From assembly GCF_020497125.1 (NCBI RefSeq), contig NC_059080.1:47123563-47187562 (forward strand): DNA of 64,000 bases, read 5' to 3'. The notes below the pieces were generated by a model that saw only the letters and a program-made list of their open reading frames with translations, searched no databases and was not told the DNA's origin. Shown one piece after another: positions 1-10,220 of the stretch (within the stretch, counting starts at the first letter, position 1; every line of letters begins with the position of its first letter). Position numbers and translations under genes: made by a program. The DNA is from Mauremys mutica. Its lineage: Eukaryota; Chordata; Testudines; Geoemydidae.

Positions 1-550
1 AAACACACAGATCTAATCAAATATGTCCTCATAGGGTCTGGTTTTGGATTATTAAATACCAAATAAGGTATGTCCCTGAAAAAAATAGGCAAGTGGCAGC
101 GGTGCTGGAACAATTTGTATAGTGGGGGTGCTGAGAGCCATTGAACCAAACTGTAAACACTGTATGTGATGGAAACCACTTCAAGCCAGGGGGGACGGCA
201 GCACTCACAGCACCGTGACAAGTGGTCACCTTACCATCATCTACCAGGTTTATTAGTGCCAGTGAAAAATACTGTGGTTGAGGCCCATAAACTCAAATAT
301 GGGGCAGGGGGAGTTAATGACAGGTCTGATTGTCAGACCATTCTTCCAAAGGGGCTTTACTTGGGGAGTGGGAGGGAGGTAGGGGGACTGGGTTTGGTCC
401 AATTCTCAATATTTGCGAGAGAGATCAATCAGTATTTTCGATGATTATTTATCGTCATGGCTCTGGAACCTGGGTAGCAGATGTGAACTACTCCCAGGCC
501 CTGTCTACATTTAAAGGGAGTGAACACAGAGGGACTGGTTGGAACAGACA
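1..550. other. Unassigned spacer at window start
   Basis: I see no gene or recognisable repeat here. The short open frames have no family signature. Confidence 0.5.
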
Positions 551-1482
551 GAATCATAGAATCAAAATTGGAAGGGACCTCAAGAGGTCATCTAGTCCAG
601 TCCCTTGCACTCATGGCAGGACTAAGTATTATCTAGACCAGGGGTGGCCAACCTGAGCCCGAGAAGGAGCCAGAATTTACCAATGTACATTGCCAAAGAG
701 CCACAGTAATATGTCAGCAGAGCCCCATCAGCTTCCCCCCTGCCCCCACTCCCAGCACCTCCTGTCCACGGCAGCCGCGCCAATCAGCGCCTCTCCCTCC
801 CTCCCCGCACCTCCTGATCAGCTGTTTCGTGGAGTGCAGGAGGCTCTGGGGGAAAGGGAGGAGGAGTGAGGGCATGGCAGGCTCAGGGGAGGGGGCGGGA
901 AGGGGTGGAGTGGGGACAGAGCCTGTGGCAGAGCCAGGGGTTGAGCAGCGAGCACCCCCCAGCACATTGGAAAGTTGGCGCCTGTAGCTCCAACCCCTGG
1001 AGTTGGTGCCTATACAAGGAGCCACATATTAACTTCTGAAGAGCGGCATGTGGCTCTGGAACCACAGTTTGGCCATCCCTGGTTTAGACCATCCTTGACA
1101 GGTGTTTGTCCAACCTGCTCTAAAAATCTCCAATGAGGGCGATTCCACAACCTCCCTAGGCAATTTATTCCAGTGCTTAACCACCCTGACAGTTAGGAAG
1201 TTTTTCCCAATGTCCAACTTAAACCTCCCTTGCTGCAATTTAAGCCCATTGCTTCTTGTCCTATCCTCAGAGGTTAAGAAGAACAATTTTTCTCCCTCCT
1301 CCTTGTAACAACCTTTTAAATACTTGAAAACTTATGATGTTCCCTCTCAGTCTTCTCTTTTCCAGACTAAACAAACCCCATTTTTTTCAATCTTCCTTCA
1401 TAGGTCATGTTTTCTAGACCTTTAATAATTTTTGTTGCTCTTCTCTGGACTTTCTCCAATTTGTCGACATCTTTCCTGAAAT
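551..1482 (-). mobile_element. CR1 LINE 3' fragment, split by a hAT element
   Basis: The left edge carries the CR1 3' tail signature on the minus strand (ATCATAGAATC followed by a 'gaagggacct...catctagtccag' block). The text continues through 'ccacaacctccctagg' and 'aggaagtttttcccaatg' to 'tctccaatttgtcgacatctttcctgaa', all typical of CR1 RT C-terminus and 3' UTR read in reverse. The copy is interrupted at 639-1081 by a hAT element and resumes cleanly afterwards. It is 5' truncated, as most CR1 copies are. Confidence 0.85.
639..1081. mobile_element. Non-autonomous hAT element (443 bp) inside CR1
   Basis: The ends are near-perfect inverted repeats: CAGGGGTGGCCAACCTG on the left, and CAGGGATGGCCAAACTG on the right read in reverse. 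The flanking 8-mers are atctagac (631-638) and gtttagac (1082-1089), an 8-bp target duplication with two mismatches, which is the hAT signature. The interior is GC-rich and has no transposase. Confidence 0.8.
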
Positions 1483-2352
1483 GCTGATTTTGTGTGTGGT
1501 GATGGGGTGCTTTTAAAGGACCAATGTCCCATCTTGAAAGATGGGTGAAGGGTGCTGAGTTGGGACAGCCTTTCACCCATAAACCACCCTCACCCTGCAT
1601 TACAGTGTCTATTCTAGGCTGATTAAATATTAAAACAATTCATTTTGTACTTAAACTGTTTCGATGGCCCCTGCTGATGGCAGCTTTGAAGTCTGCAGCC
1701 AAAGGGTTTAGCTCTTTGGGTTTTTTCCTTTCCCTTTTTAATTTCCAGGTTTGCCGGGGAGGCTCATGAGCAGCCATGCCTGGTTTTCCGATGCCAGCGG
1801 TTGTTTGTACGACCCAGTCTCGTGTACAGCTGTTGGAGGGCGTGCTGGCCTGCACGCAAAGGAGACGGTTCAGTCGAGCTCATCTCAGATGTGTGCTGTG
1901 CCGTAAGGTGTATGAGCAAAGAGGGGACATGGGTGGGTTTGGGGTCCGGAAAAGCATCATTGACACCTCTCCTGGACCAGGCATGAGGTCCCATCCTGGT
2001 GCTGCTGGAAAACTGGACATGGGAACTCTGTGCTCAGAGCTGGAATGGGCCATGTCAGGGCATTTACTAAAGATGGTAGATGTGCAGACTGTGAACCTGT
2101 GTTTACTGCCAAGCTGTGTTAATGATGGAGCTGCCTCTCCTCAAGGGCAAGAATGATCTTTCCCTGCACAAGGCAGAGGCCATCTGGCTCCGCACGGGGA
2201 GACAAACAACAGAGGGGAGAATCCAACCTGTGGCTGAGGGATGCAAGCCACTCATTCATTTCCCCATGGCTCCCCATCCATGGTAGTTGTGGGCACAATG
2301 GATTCTGGATCCTTTGACATTTCCTCTTGCCCATTCCCAGTGGTCCACGTCA
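1483..2352. other. Unassigned spacer
   Basis: Open frames of 60-126 codons lie here but none resembles a known protein. I see no repeat I can name. Confidence 0.45.
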
Positions 2353-2357
2353 GGGAC

Positions 2358-2548
2358 TGTTGTGTATTTGGTTGTCATGGGTTTTGTTACTATGGCAACT
2401 GAGTTAGACTATTAAGGGATAGCTCAGCCGGTTTCAACCGGCTGAGTGAGCTCTCTGTGTCTGTAAATAAAATGGAGGTTTTGGTTAGCTGTCTGCTCTC
2501 TGGCCTCAAGTGATTGCTTCCTACACTGGCTGCCCCAAGGACATAACA
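2358..2548 (+). repeat. 5' LTR of the Gypsy element
   Basis: The LTR begins TGTTGTG and ends ATAACA, giving the usual TG...CA termini. It holds an AATAAA polyadenylation signal ('gtaaataaaatgg', about 2463) and an 11-bp perfect inverted repeat with a 2-base loop at 2423-2446. It differs from the 3' LTR only at 2526 (T here, C at 6947). Confidence 0.95.
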
Positions 2549-2549
2549 C

Positions 2550-2567
2550 TGGCGACGAGGGTGGGAT
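2550..2567 (+). promoter_or_regulatory. Primer-binding site, tRNA-Ser type
   Basis: The 18 bases TGGCGACGAGGGTGGGAT start one base after the LTR. From memory, the 3' end of vertebrate tRNA-Ser(GCU) plus CCA is complementary to TGGCGACGAGGATGGGAT, which matches at 17 of 18 positions. This is the expected place for minus-strand priming. Confidence 0.75.
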
Positions 2568-2672
2568 CCTGGTGCTGCTCCAGTAACAGAAGGAAGTAGA
2601 AGTCAAGGTAAAGACCAAACAAAGAAAAAAAGCTGCTTGTTTGCACTGACTGTGAAAGTGAAACTAAAAATC

Positions 2673-3302
2673 ATGGCTACTCTGACCAGGCCCCTGGAGC
2701 CTTTTGATGAGAATACAGAGCAGTGGCATGTGTATACTGAGCGTTTTGAGCTTTTTGGTATTGCAAATGACATTACAGAAGCGAAGAAGGTGCCAATATT
2801 CTTAACTGTTGTAGGGGCTAAAACCTACTCTCTGCTACGCAGCTTACTACACCCTGTTAAGCCTGAGACTAAATCTTACAGTGACATTGTGGAAATCCTG
2901 GGGTCTCATTTCTCCCCAAAACCACTGGTAATTGCTGAAAGATATAGGTTCCACAAAAGAGACCAAAAGGAAGATGAAACAGTTGTACAATTTGTAGCCA
3001 TTTTAAAAAAGCTAGCAGAACACTGTGAATTTAAAGAGATGTTAAATGATGCCCTGCGTGACAGGTTAGTGTGTGGCCTCTGCAGTGAAGCTATACGGAA
3101 GCGCCTACTGACAGAGGCTCAGCTTACATTACAGAAGGCTGTTGATATTGCTGTCTCCATGGAACTGGCTACAAGGGAGGCACAATACATCGGTGCATCC
3201 CCTAGGGTGCAAAAAGTGTCACAAGAACCGACCCACAAAACTGTGCAGAGTCAAGAATGTTACCGCTGTGGTAAGCCAGGACACCAGGCATCAGAATGCT
3301 GA
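2673..3302 (+). CDS. Gypsy gag (nucleocapsid end cut by in-frame TGA)
   Basis: Gag forms the particle that packages the element RNA. I prefer the ATG at 2673 (tcATGG context) over the upstream one at 2637. The protein is about 209 codons: an N-terminal retrotransposon gag domain rich in charged helices, then one zinc knuckle with C-x2-C-x4-H-x4-C spacing near 3259-3299. The frame stops at TGA 3300-3302, before a second knuckle (3318-3359) in the same frame. The stop is either a nonsense mutation, possibly from CGA by CpG decay, or a readthrough signal separating gag from pol. No shift of frame is needed to reach pol. Confidence 0.85.
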   Translation: MATLTRPLEPFDENTEQWHVYTERFELFGIANDITEAKKVPIFLTVVGAKTYSLLRSLLHPVKPETKSYSDIVEILGSHFSPKPLVIAERYRFHKRDQKEDETVVQFVAILKKLAEHCEFKEMLNDALRDRLVCGLCSEAIRKRLLTEAQLTLQKAVDIAVSMELATREAQYIGASPRVQKVSQEPTHKTVQSQECYRCGKPGHQASEC

Positions 3303-6300
3303 TGTAAGGACCTGGTGTGTCGACACTGTGGCAAAAAGGGACACATTGAGTGTGCCTGTAAACAAAAGAAAAAGAGGCCTGTGGTCTGGCCGACAAAAAG
3401 AGGAACCTTGCATACCCTAGAGCAGACCCAGGATGATCAAGGTGACACCGCCTCACAAGAGGAAGTGCCACTGCATGTTTTGTCTTTGGCAGCAGGCTCA
3501 CATGAATACTGGGTAACCCCCTTATTGGAGGGCAAACCTATACGCATGGAACTAGACACCGGTGCAGCTGTCTCGCTGGTTCCTGAGACTGTGTATAAGG
3601 AAAAGCTACAGCATCTTCTGCTTAAGGCAACAAAAACTGTTCTGAAGGCGTATACAGGTGAAGCTGTGCCCATGTTGGGCACTATTGATGTTAAGGTGGA
3701 GCTCAATGGACGGGCGGCTAAATTGCCACTGTTTGTGGTGAGAGGTAACTACCCAGCCTTAATGGGTAGGTCTTGGCTTGGGAAGATTCAGCTGAACTGG
3801 GCAGAAGTGCACCGGATGACTAAAGAAGAAACCAGTCTAACCCCTATACTAAGGAAACATGCTGCTGTTTTTGGAGATGATTTGGGAAGTATGAAGGGAA
3901 TCACTGTGACATTGAACATTAAACCTGGCAGTCCACCAAAATATCTGAAAGCCCGAACTGTGCCATATGCCATCAGGCCAAAAGTTGAAGCAGACCTGGA
4001 GCGCCTGGTCACCAATGGAGTCCTAATACCAGTTACCCATAGCTCATGGGCCACTCCTATTGTTCCAATAGTGAAGAAAGATGGCTCTCTCCGGATTTGC
4101 GGTGATTTTAAAGTCACTGTCAACCCAGTGTTGTGTGCAGAGCAATACCCGCTTCCCCGCATCGATGACCTCTTCGCAGGCCTGGCTGGGGGACAAAAGT
4201 TCAGTAAGATTGATCTGAGTCAAGCATATTTACAGATGCACGTCGATGAAAAGTCCCAAGAGCTGTTGACTATTGTGACTCATAAGGGGCTTTATCGATA
4301 CTGTCGCCTACCCTTCAGAATCACATCGGCTCCCGCCTTGTTCCAGAGGGCTATGGACCAGATCTTGTGTGGCTTGTCAGGAGTTCAGTGCTATCTGGAT
4401 GATATCCTGGTCACTGGAAGAAATGAAGAGGATCACTTAAAGAATTTAGAGGCTACCCTACAAAGACTGGAAGAGTATGGCCTACGAGTTCGCAAAGACA
4501 AGTGTGAATTCTTCAAGCCCTCTGTTGAATATTTGGGACACATCATCGATTCTGCAGGTCTTCATAAGGCCCCTGCAAAAGTTAAAGCTATTGTGAAGGC
4601 TCCCCCACCTCGAAATGTAAGCCAGCTGCGCTCATTTCTAGGACTACTGAACTATTATGGAAAGTTCATCTCACAGTTAGCCACACTGCTAAAACCACTT
4701 CATGAGCTCCTTGGGCAGAACAAGGCCTGGAAGTGGACTGAAGCCTGTGATGTTGCATTTAACAAAGCTAAGGATGCATTGTTAAATTCTGAAGTTCTAA
4801 CACACTTTGATCCATCCTTACCCCTGCAATTGGCCTGCGATGCTTCCCCTTATGGAGTGGGAGCGGTCGTGTCACACATTATGCCTTCGGGAGAAGAAAG
4901 ACCTATTGCGTTTGCTTCACGCACTCTAAGCAAAGCAGAAACTAACTACGCCCAAATCGAACGTGAGGCATTAGGAATTGTTTTTGGAATTAGGAAGTTT
5001 CATCAGTACCTGTTTGGGCGAAAGTTTACTCTTCTTACAGACCATCGACCTCTGACATAAATTTTTGGACCCTACACAGGCATTCCCCCATTAGCTGCTA
5101 GTCGTATGCAACGTTGGGCATTGATACTTTCTGCACACACATATGAAATCAAATATCGGAAATCCACTCTGCACGGCAATGCAGATGGCCTCTCAAGGTT
5201 GCCTTTACCGGTCAAACATCAAGATAGTGCCCAAAAGGAAATCTTCTACTTTGAACAGGTAGAGAATACACCCATCACTGCTACTCAGATAAAGAAGGCA
5301 ACCCGCGTTGACCCAGTATTATCCCAAGTTATGGACCTGGTGATGCATGGAAAATCTCGACAAACCTCTCCGGTCTCACCCGACCTTGTTCCCTACATGT
5401 CCAGGCGGACGGAGTTATCGGTCCAATCTGGTTGTTTGTTGTGGGGGAGGCGTGTCATTATTCCACCACCCCTGAGATCACAGATGTTAGAACAGCTACA
5501 TTCCGGTCACTGTGGAATAGTGCGCATGAAGGAAATTGCACGAAGCTATTTTTGGTGGCCTAGATTGGACAGTGCTATTGAAGAGAAGGCAAAAGCTTGT
5601 ATGTCATGTCAGGGTGTAAGAAATGCACCCCAGTTGGCACCCCTACACCCATGGGACTGGCCTGAAAACCCGTGGCAACGTATTCACGTTGACTTTGCTG
5701 GCCCCCTTGAAGGAAGCATGTTCTTGGTGGCAGTAGATGCCCATTCTAAATGGCCAGAAGTCTCTATAATGCAGTCCACTACTGCAGAGAGTACTATTCA
5801 AAAACTACGAGGACTCTTTAGTCGTTTTGGTCTGCCAGAACAACTTGTGAGCGACAACGGACCGCAGTTCGTCTCTCAGGAGTTTCAAAATTTTATGAAG
5901 GCAAATGGGATACACCACATCACGTCAGCACCATATCATCCGTCCACCAACGGATTAGCTGAAAGATTTGTGCAGACAATGAAAAACGCTTTGAAATCAG
6001 CAAAGGGACAACACTCCATTCAAAAGCGTCTGGATACCTTCTTACTTTCCTATAGAAACACACCTCATGCTACGACCCAGGCTTCCCCAGCCTTTCTAAT
6101 GATGGGACGACAGCTGCGCACTTGCTTTGATCTGCTGAAAGCTTCTGAACCCAGACAAACTGTGCAACATCAGCAGCAATATCAAGTCATCAGACGGGCA
6201 CCCAGAGCAAAAGACTGAACCTTTAGCCCAGGACAGCCAGTTTTGGCTCGGAATTATACTTCCAGAGCTAAATGGGTCCCAGCCACAGTCATCACTCAAA

Positions 6301-6647
6301 CAGGAACTGTTTCCTATACAGTCCTGACTGCAGAGAATCTTACCTGGCGGCGACATGTAGATCAGCTGTTGCCAGGTCATGCCAGTCTTCAGGATGCATC
6401 TGCAGTTGAGGGGTCTGACTTCACCCCTCCTGGTGAGACACCGAATCATGAGTCACCTGTTCCTGACTGTTCTCCTCCATTACCGCCGGCAGCTGAGATA
6501 CCCCTTTGCCCAGCACGAGCTGATACCACCTCCTCACCTATTCGTGCTGCGGACCCTGAGCCCCTAGTACTTTCGGGTGCAACAACACCAGAAGTTCGCC
6601 GTAATCCACCTAGAGACAGAAGGCCTCCTCATCGGCTGGATCTTTAG
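3303..6647 (+). pseudogene. Gypsy pol: protease, RT, RNase H, integrase, with two internal stops
   Basis: This is the polyprotein that processes particles, copies the RNA and inserts the DNA. After a second zinc knuckle (3318-3359) come an aspartic protease with DTGA at 3555-3566, reverse transcriptase with the YLDD catalytic box at 4392-4403, and RNase H with its first Asp at 4839. Integrase follows, with an N-terminal HHCC zinc region (about 5500-5620) and a core holding Asp in 'HVDFAG', Asp in 'SDNGPQF' and Glu in 'GLAERF', i.e. D,D(35)E. In-frame stops TAA 5058-5060 (inside RNase H) and TGA 6216-6218 (after the integrase core) break the frame, which otherwise runs open to TAG 6645-6647. 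All catalytic residues I could place are present. Confidence 0.9.
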
Positions 6648-6763
6648 TTAGGGCGAACCCACGGTTATGGGGCAAAATAATCCCCAGGGTTTAGCCGGGA
6701 ATGGAGGCAGTCTACCCTCCTTCTCTAGTTTAGTGTGTGTTTTATTTTGGGGATGTTCTTATT

Positions 6764-6778
6764 AGGGGGGGAGGAATA
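6764..6778 (+). promoter_or_regulatory. Polypurine tract
   Basis: A G-rich purine run (AGGGGGGGAGGAATA) lies directly against the 3' LTR, the standard site for plus-strand priming. Confidence 0.85.
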
Positions 6779-6969
6779 TGTTGTGTATTTGGTTGTCATG
6801 GGTTTTGTTACTATGGCAACTGAGTTAGACTATTAAGGGATAGCTCAGCCGGTTTCAACCGGCTGAGTGAGCTCTCTGTGTCTGTAAATAAAATGGAGGT
6901 TTTGGTTAGCTGTCTGCTCTCTGGCCTCAAGTGATTGCTTCCTACACCGGCTGCCCCAAGGACATAACA
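6779..6969 (+). repeat. 3' LTR of the Gypsy element
   Basis: It is identical to the 5' LTR except for C at 6947 instead of T at 2526 (190 of 191 bases). It is followed by the target duplication GGGAC. Confidence 0.95.
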
Positions 6970-7221
6970 GGGACCCAGCACAGGAACCACTCCGTCAGCA
7001 ACACAGCTGAGCTGACTGCACGCAGTAGTTTCTCCGGACTTCAAAGAATATTTGTAGTCTGAGCTGGCTATAAAAGAAGGACAGCCAGTTGCTGAGTTCA
7101 AGCTAGTCCTTCAGGGAATTTATGATGAGGAGAGCCCACTCTTAGACCCCCCATCCAGCAAAGCACTTGAATTCTAGTTACATTCTTTTAAAAATAATTA
7201 ATTGATTTTTAAATAAGGAGG

Positions 7222-7395
7222 CAGCATGGCCCAGTGGGTAGGGGACTGGACAAGGTCTTGCCAGACCTAGATTCTGTTGCTGTCACTGCCACTTGCCTCT
7301 TGTGTGATCTTAGGTGAGTAACTTCCTTTCTCTGTGCCTCAGTTTTCCCATATACAAAATGAGGACAATGACAGTGACTTCCCGTATAGAGTGAT
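7222..7395 (+). repeat. MIR SINE
   Basis: The order of blocks 'catggcccagtgggtagggga...ctgg', 'tgccacttgcctcttgtgtgatctt', 'ctctgtgcctcagttttccc' and 'caaaatgaggacaatgacagtga' is that of the amniote MIR/CORE SINE. The copy is diverged and old. Confidence 0.8.
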
Positions 7396-8391
7396 TTGAG
7401 AACTAGAGACGAAGAGAGCTGGGTATTACTAAGCACACGAGCAGCCCCATGGAAGCCAATGGTGCTACACACCTGCTGAAAGTTAACCATGTGCTGAAGT
7501 GCTTTGTTGGTTTGGGAACTTAATTAAAAGGTTGCACCTTAGCCGGTTCTCTTGCTGGGCCTGGTTTTAGGAGAAATAGCCATATTTCATCTGTTTGCTG
7601 GAGTCTGCGGAGGGAGGGCAGCGAAGAATTTAAAAAGAAGGAAAAGATTTTTTTCCCAGTAAGAAAAAGAAAATCAAATTTCTCCCCTGCCCCCATCTCA
7701 TTCTTCCTTTCCCATTTTTACATCTGTTGTATGTGAAAACTGAGCAAACTCTCAGCAGAGCTCATTATCCCGCAGCCCCATTGCACTGAAGAGGGCTGAA
7801 AGGTCCTTCATGTAATGATTCAGAGGTGATTTGTATTTAAGACACTTGGCTTTCAGATGCCGAAAGGAAAAAAAATTAAATAATTGAAAGCTGTTAGATG
7901 GGGGGGAGGGGCTGAGGGGAGGAGGATGGGGAGAGAGTCAAAGAGAAAAAGAGAGAAGGATAAATAGTTTTTTATTATTAAAATACATGTGTATTTCTAG
8001 TGATCTATGTAAACAAGGAAGCCACTTAAATAAACACCAGCAAGAGGCACAGAGCCAGGAAAGGAACTGTGATGCCCATGTGGTGGCTCAAAGCCGTCCT
8101 GCAGCCTGATCAGTGAAAGCTCTAGGAGAAGGATGTGCCTGAGAGATCCTGAGCATCTGCCCCTCCCAGTGAGGTCACTTGGAACTGTGGGTGCTCAGCG
8201 CCTGAAGACTCAATTCTGCCTTGGGCTGGGGCTTTGGGGGTAGAGAAAACAAGGAAGGGGTCTCTCCCTTTGAGTCTTTTTTGGCCTGGCCACCACTAGC
8301 CAGACCCCATCCTTAGTGATGGACAAGATTACCCAAAAGGTCCTTCAGTTCCTTAATGTCTGGGCCAAAGGAAGAGCTTGTAGAAGGCCTG
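7396..8391. other. Unassigned, mostly unique spacer
   Basis: There is no gene. The stretch at about 7560-7900 has purine- and AT-rich blocks with no repeat signature that I know. It could be ordinary intergenic DNA or a conserved non-coding element; sequence alone does not decide. Confidence 0.4.
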
Positions 8392-8408
8392 CAAAAGATA
8401 GTTAAGTC

Positions 8409-10220
8409 CAGTACCGGATTTACCATGGTGCCGCACCAGGCCCAGAGTCACAAGAGGCCCCGGCCAGCCCGATCCCCCGGCTAGCTGAGCTGGCCAGGAA
8501 AGCTGCCCCCACCCCTGCTGCATCTCCGCCCCACCTCTTCCCACCCCTGCTCCACCCCAGCCCCGCCCCCACTCTGCCTCTTCCCCCACAAACCCTGTCC
8601 CCTGAGCTACACATCCCGGGTGACTGCAGCAGGGGTCGGGCGCGTCCTGCACTCACCAGGCGGCGGGAAGTGGAGTGACCCAGCCCCAGCCCTCTCCGCT
8701 CCACCGGCTCCCAGCTGCGTCACCAGTGAGTGCTGGGGGGCAGTTCCCCCTGAGTCCCAAGGTTCAAAGCCAGGGAAGCAGAGTGGAGTGGGCTGGGGCC
8801 GGGTCACTCCACTTCCCACTACCCCAGGAGTGCGGGGTCGGGCCCACCTTGCAATCACTGGGTGGCAGGAAGTGGAGCGACCTGGCCCCAACCAACTCTG
8901 CTCTGCTGGCTTGTGCTGGGGGGCGGTTTCCCCCCGTCCCCTAAGCCTGGGGAGGAGATGGAGCGGTGGGGAAGGGGCATGGGATGGGGAAGAGAAGGGG
9001 ATGGGGGAAGCAGGGTCAGGGGGGGAAGCTGGAGCCCAGCACGCGGCATGCCCTTGGCAGAAGCTGGGGCTTCCCTCTTAAGCAGGTCCATCGAACCCTC
9101 ACCCTGACAAGCCCCACCTCCCCTGCATCTGTACCACCCCGATGAGCCCCCCCCCCAGATACCCTCCCCACTAAGCCACAACCACCTGCACCTGGACCCC
9201 CACCCAAATGAACCCCACCTCCCCTGCACCTAGACCCCACCTGCTGAGCCCCAAACACCTTCACCTGGATCCCCTGCAGAGTCCCATTGCCCCTGCACCT
9301 AGAACCCCCCAATGAGCTTCTGTGCATCCAGATCTCCCACTGAGCTGCCCACACCCAGATTGCCCCACAGAGAACTCTCTTACCCCCACCTAGATTCCCC
9401 CCACACCAAGTCCCTCTGTACTTGGATCCTGCTGCCGGGCTGAGCCTGCTCACCCACACCTGGTGCACCTGGCACAGGGAGGCAGGGCCCCAGGGTGTTT
9501 CTGGGACAGGCCTGTCCCTTGTACTGTGTCAGGGTTGGGTGCAGCCTCACTGCCGAGTCCCTGTCCCAGGGTGGGGGGAGGTTGCAGGGTAATCTTCCAC
9601 CTCCATGCAACCAGTGGCCTGTAATCCCCACTGCCATGTTGGATCCTCCACATTTATTTATTGACAAATAAAATGTGCAGAATTTTAAAATATTGTGCAC
9701 AGAATTTTTAATTTTTTGGTGCAGAATCCCCTCAGGACTATGGGGTGCTGTGCAGCTGTGGTGGTGGGACTCTGAGGAAGGTGGTGGGCAGTGGAGAAGT
9801 CTATGGGCGGGGGGCACTGAGCGAGTGGTGTGGTGTGCAGAGTGCTGTGCAGTTGTGGTGGGAGGCCAGTGGGGGAGGTCTCTGGGAAGGGTGTGGGCTG
9901 GGCATAGAGATCTGTGGTGGAGGTCTCTGGGCAAGGGGGCACTGGGCATAAGGATGGGACAAGGAGGGCAGTGTGGTGTGGTCCCGCCCTCAAGGGGAAG
10001 GGGCATACTGGTAGCACATGGCTGGGCAGGCCAGTGTGTGTCTGGCAGCTGCAGGTTTGTAAACAGTGCCCTCCGGCTGGGCTGCGCAGAGCGGGGCTGC
10101 TCCTGCCATGCTGTGCCTCATTGCCCCCAGCTTGCCCTTCACTCTGGAAACTGACCATCCCACCCCCCTTGCCCACAAATATGCTTGGTGCCGGGCCCAC
10201 AAAAAGTTAATCCGGCCTTG
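8409..10220. mobile_element. Non-autonomous hAT element (1812 bp) inside CR1
   Basis: The ends are imperfect inverted repeats (CAGTACCGGATTTACC, and CAAGGCCGGATTAACT read in reverse). The flanking 8-mers are gttaagtc (8401-8408) and gttaaatc (10221-10228), a 7/8 match. The CR1 text is continuous across the insertion. The interior is GC-rich, has no transposase, and contains degenerate tandem repeats around 8620-8960 and 9090-9430. Confidence 0.8.
8620..9430. repeat. Degenerate GC-rich tandem repeats within the hAT element
   Basis: Units such as 'gcgggaagtggagtgaccc' recur at about 8664, 8808 (in reverse) and 8866. From 9090 to 9430, C-rich units of the type 'cccctgcacctagacccc' and 'gatgagcc' recur imperfectly. 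The many open frames here on both strands are artefacts of GC content. Confidence 0.6.

Larger units (their letters stand above)
2358..6969 (+). mobile_element. Complete Ty3/Gypsy LTR retrotransposon
   Basis: Two 191-bp direct LTRs (2358-2548 and 6779-6969) flank a primer-binding site, one gag-pol reading frame and a polypurine tract. The host duplication GGGAC is perfect (2353-2357 and 6970-6974). Domain order is gag, two zinc knuckles, protease, reverse transcriptase, RNase H, integrase, which is Ty3/Gypsy order. The two CCHC knuckles and the integrase sequence suggest the mag-like clade often annotated as 'K02A2.6-like'; that assignment is from memory. No envelope gene is present. The frame from 2673 to 6647 has no frameshift but carries in-frame stops at 3300, 5058 and 6216, so this copy is probably defective. 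Confidence 0.95.

Noticed and set aside
8620..10200. Many overlapping ORFs of 60-208 codons on both strands
   Set aside because: They lie in the GC-rich hAT element with tandem repeats. Frames on both strands are open because of composition, and no domain is recognisable.
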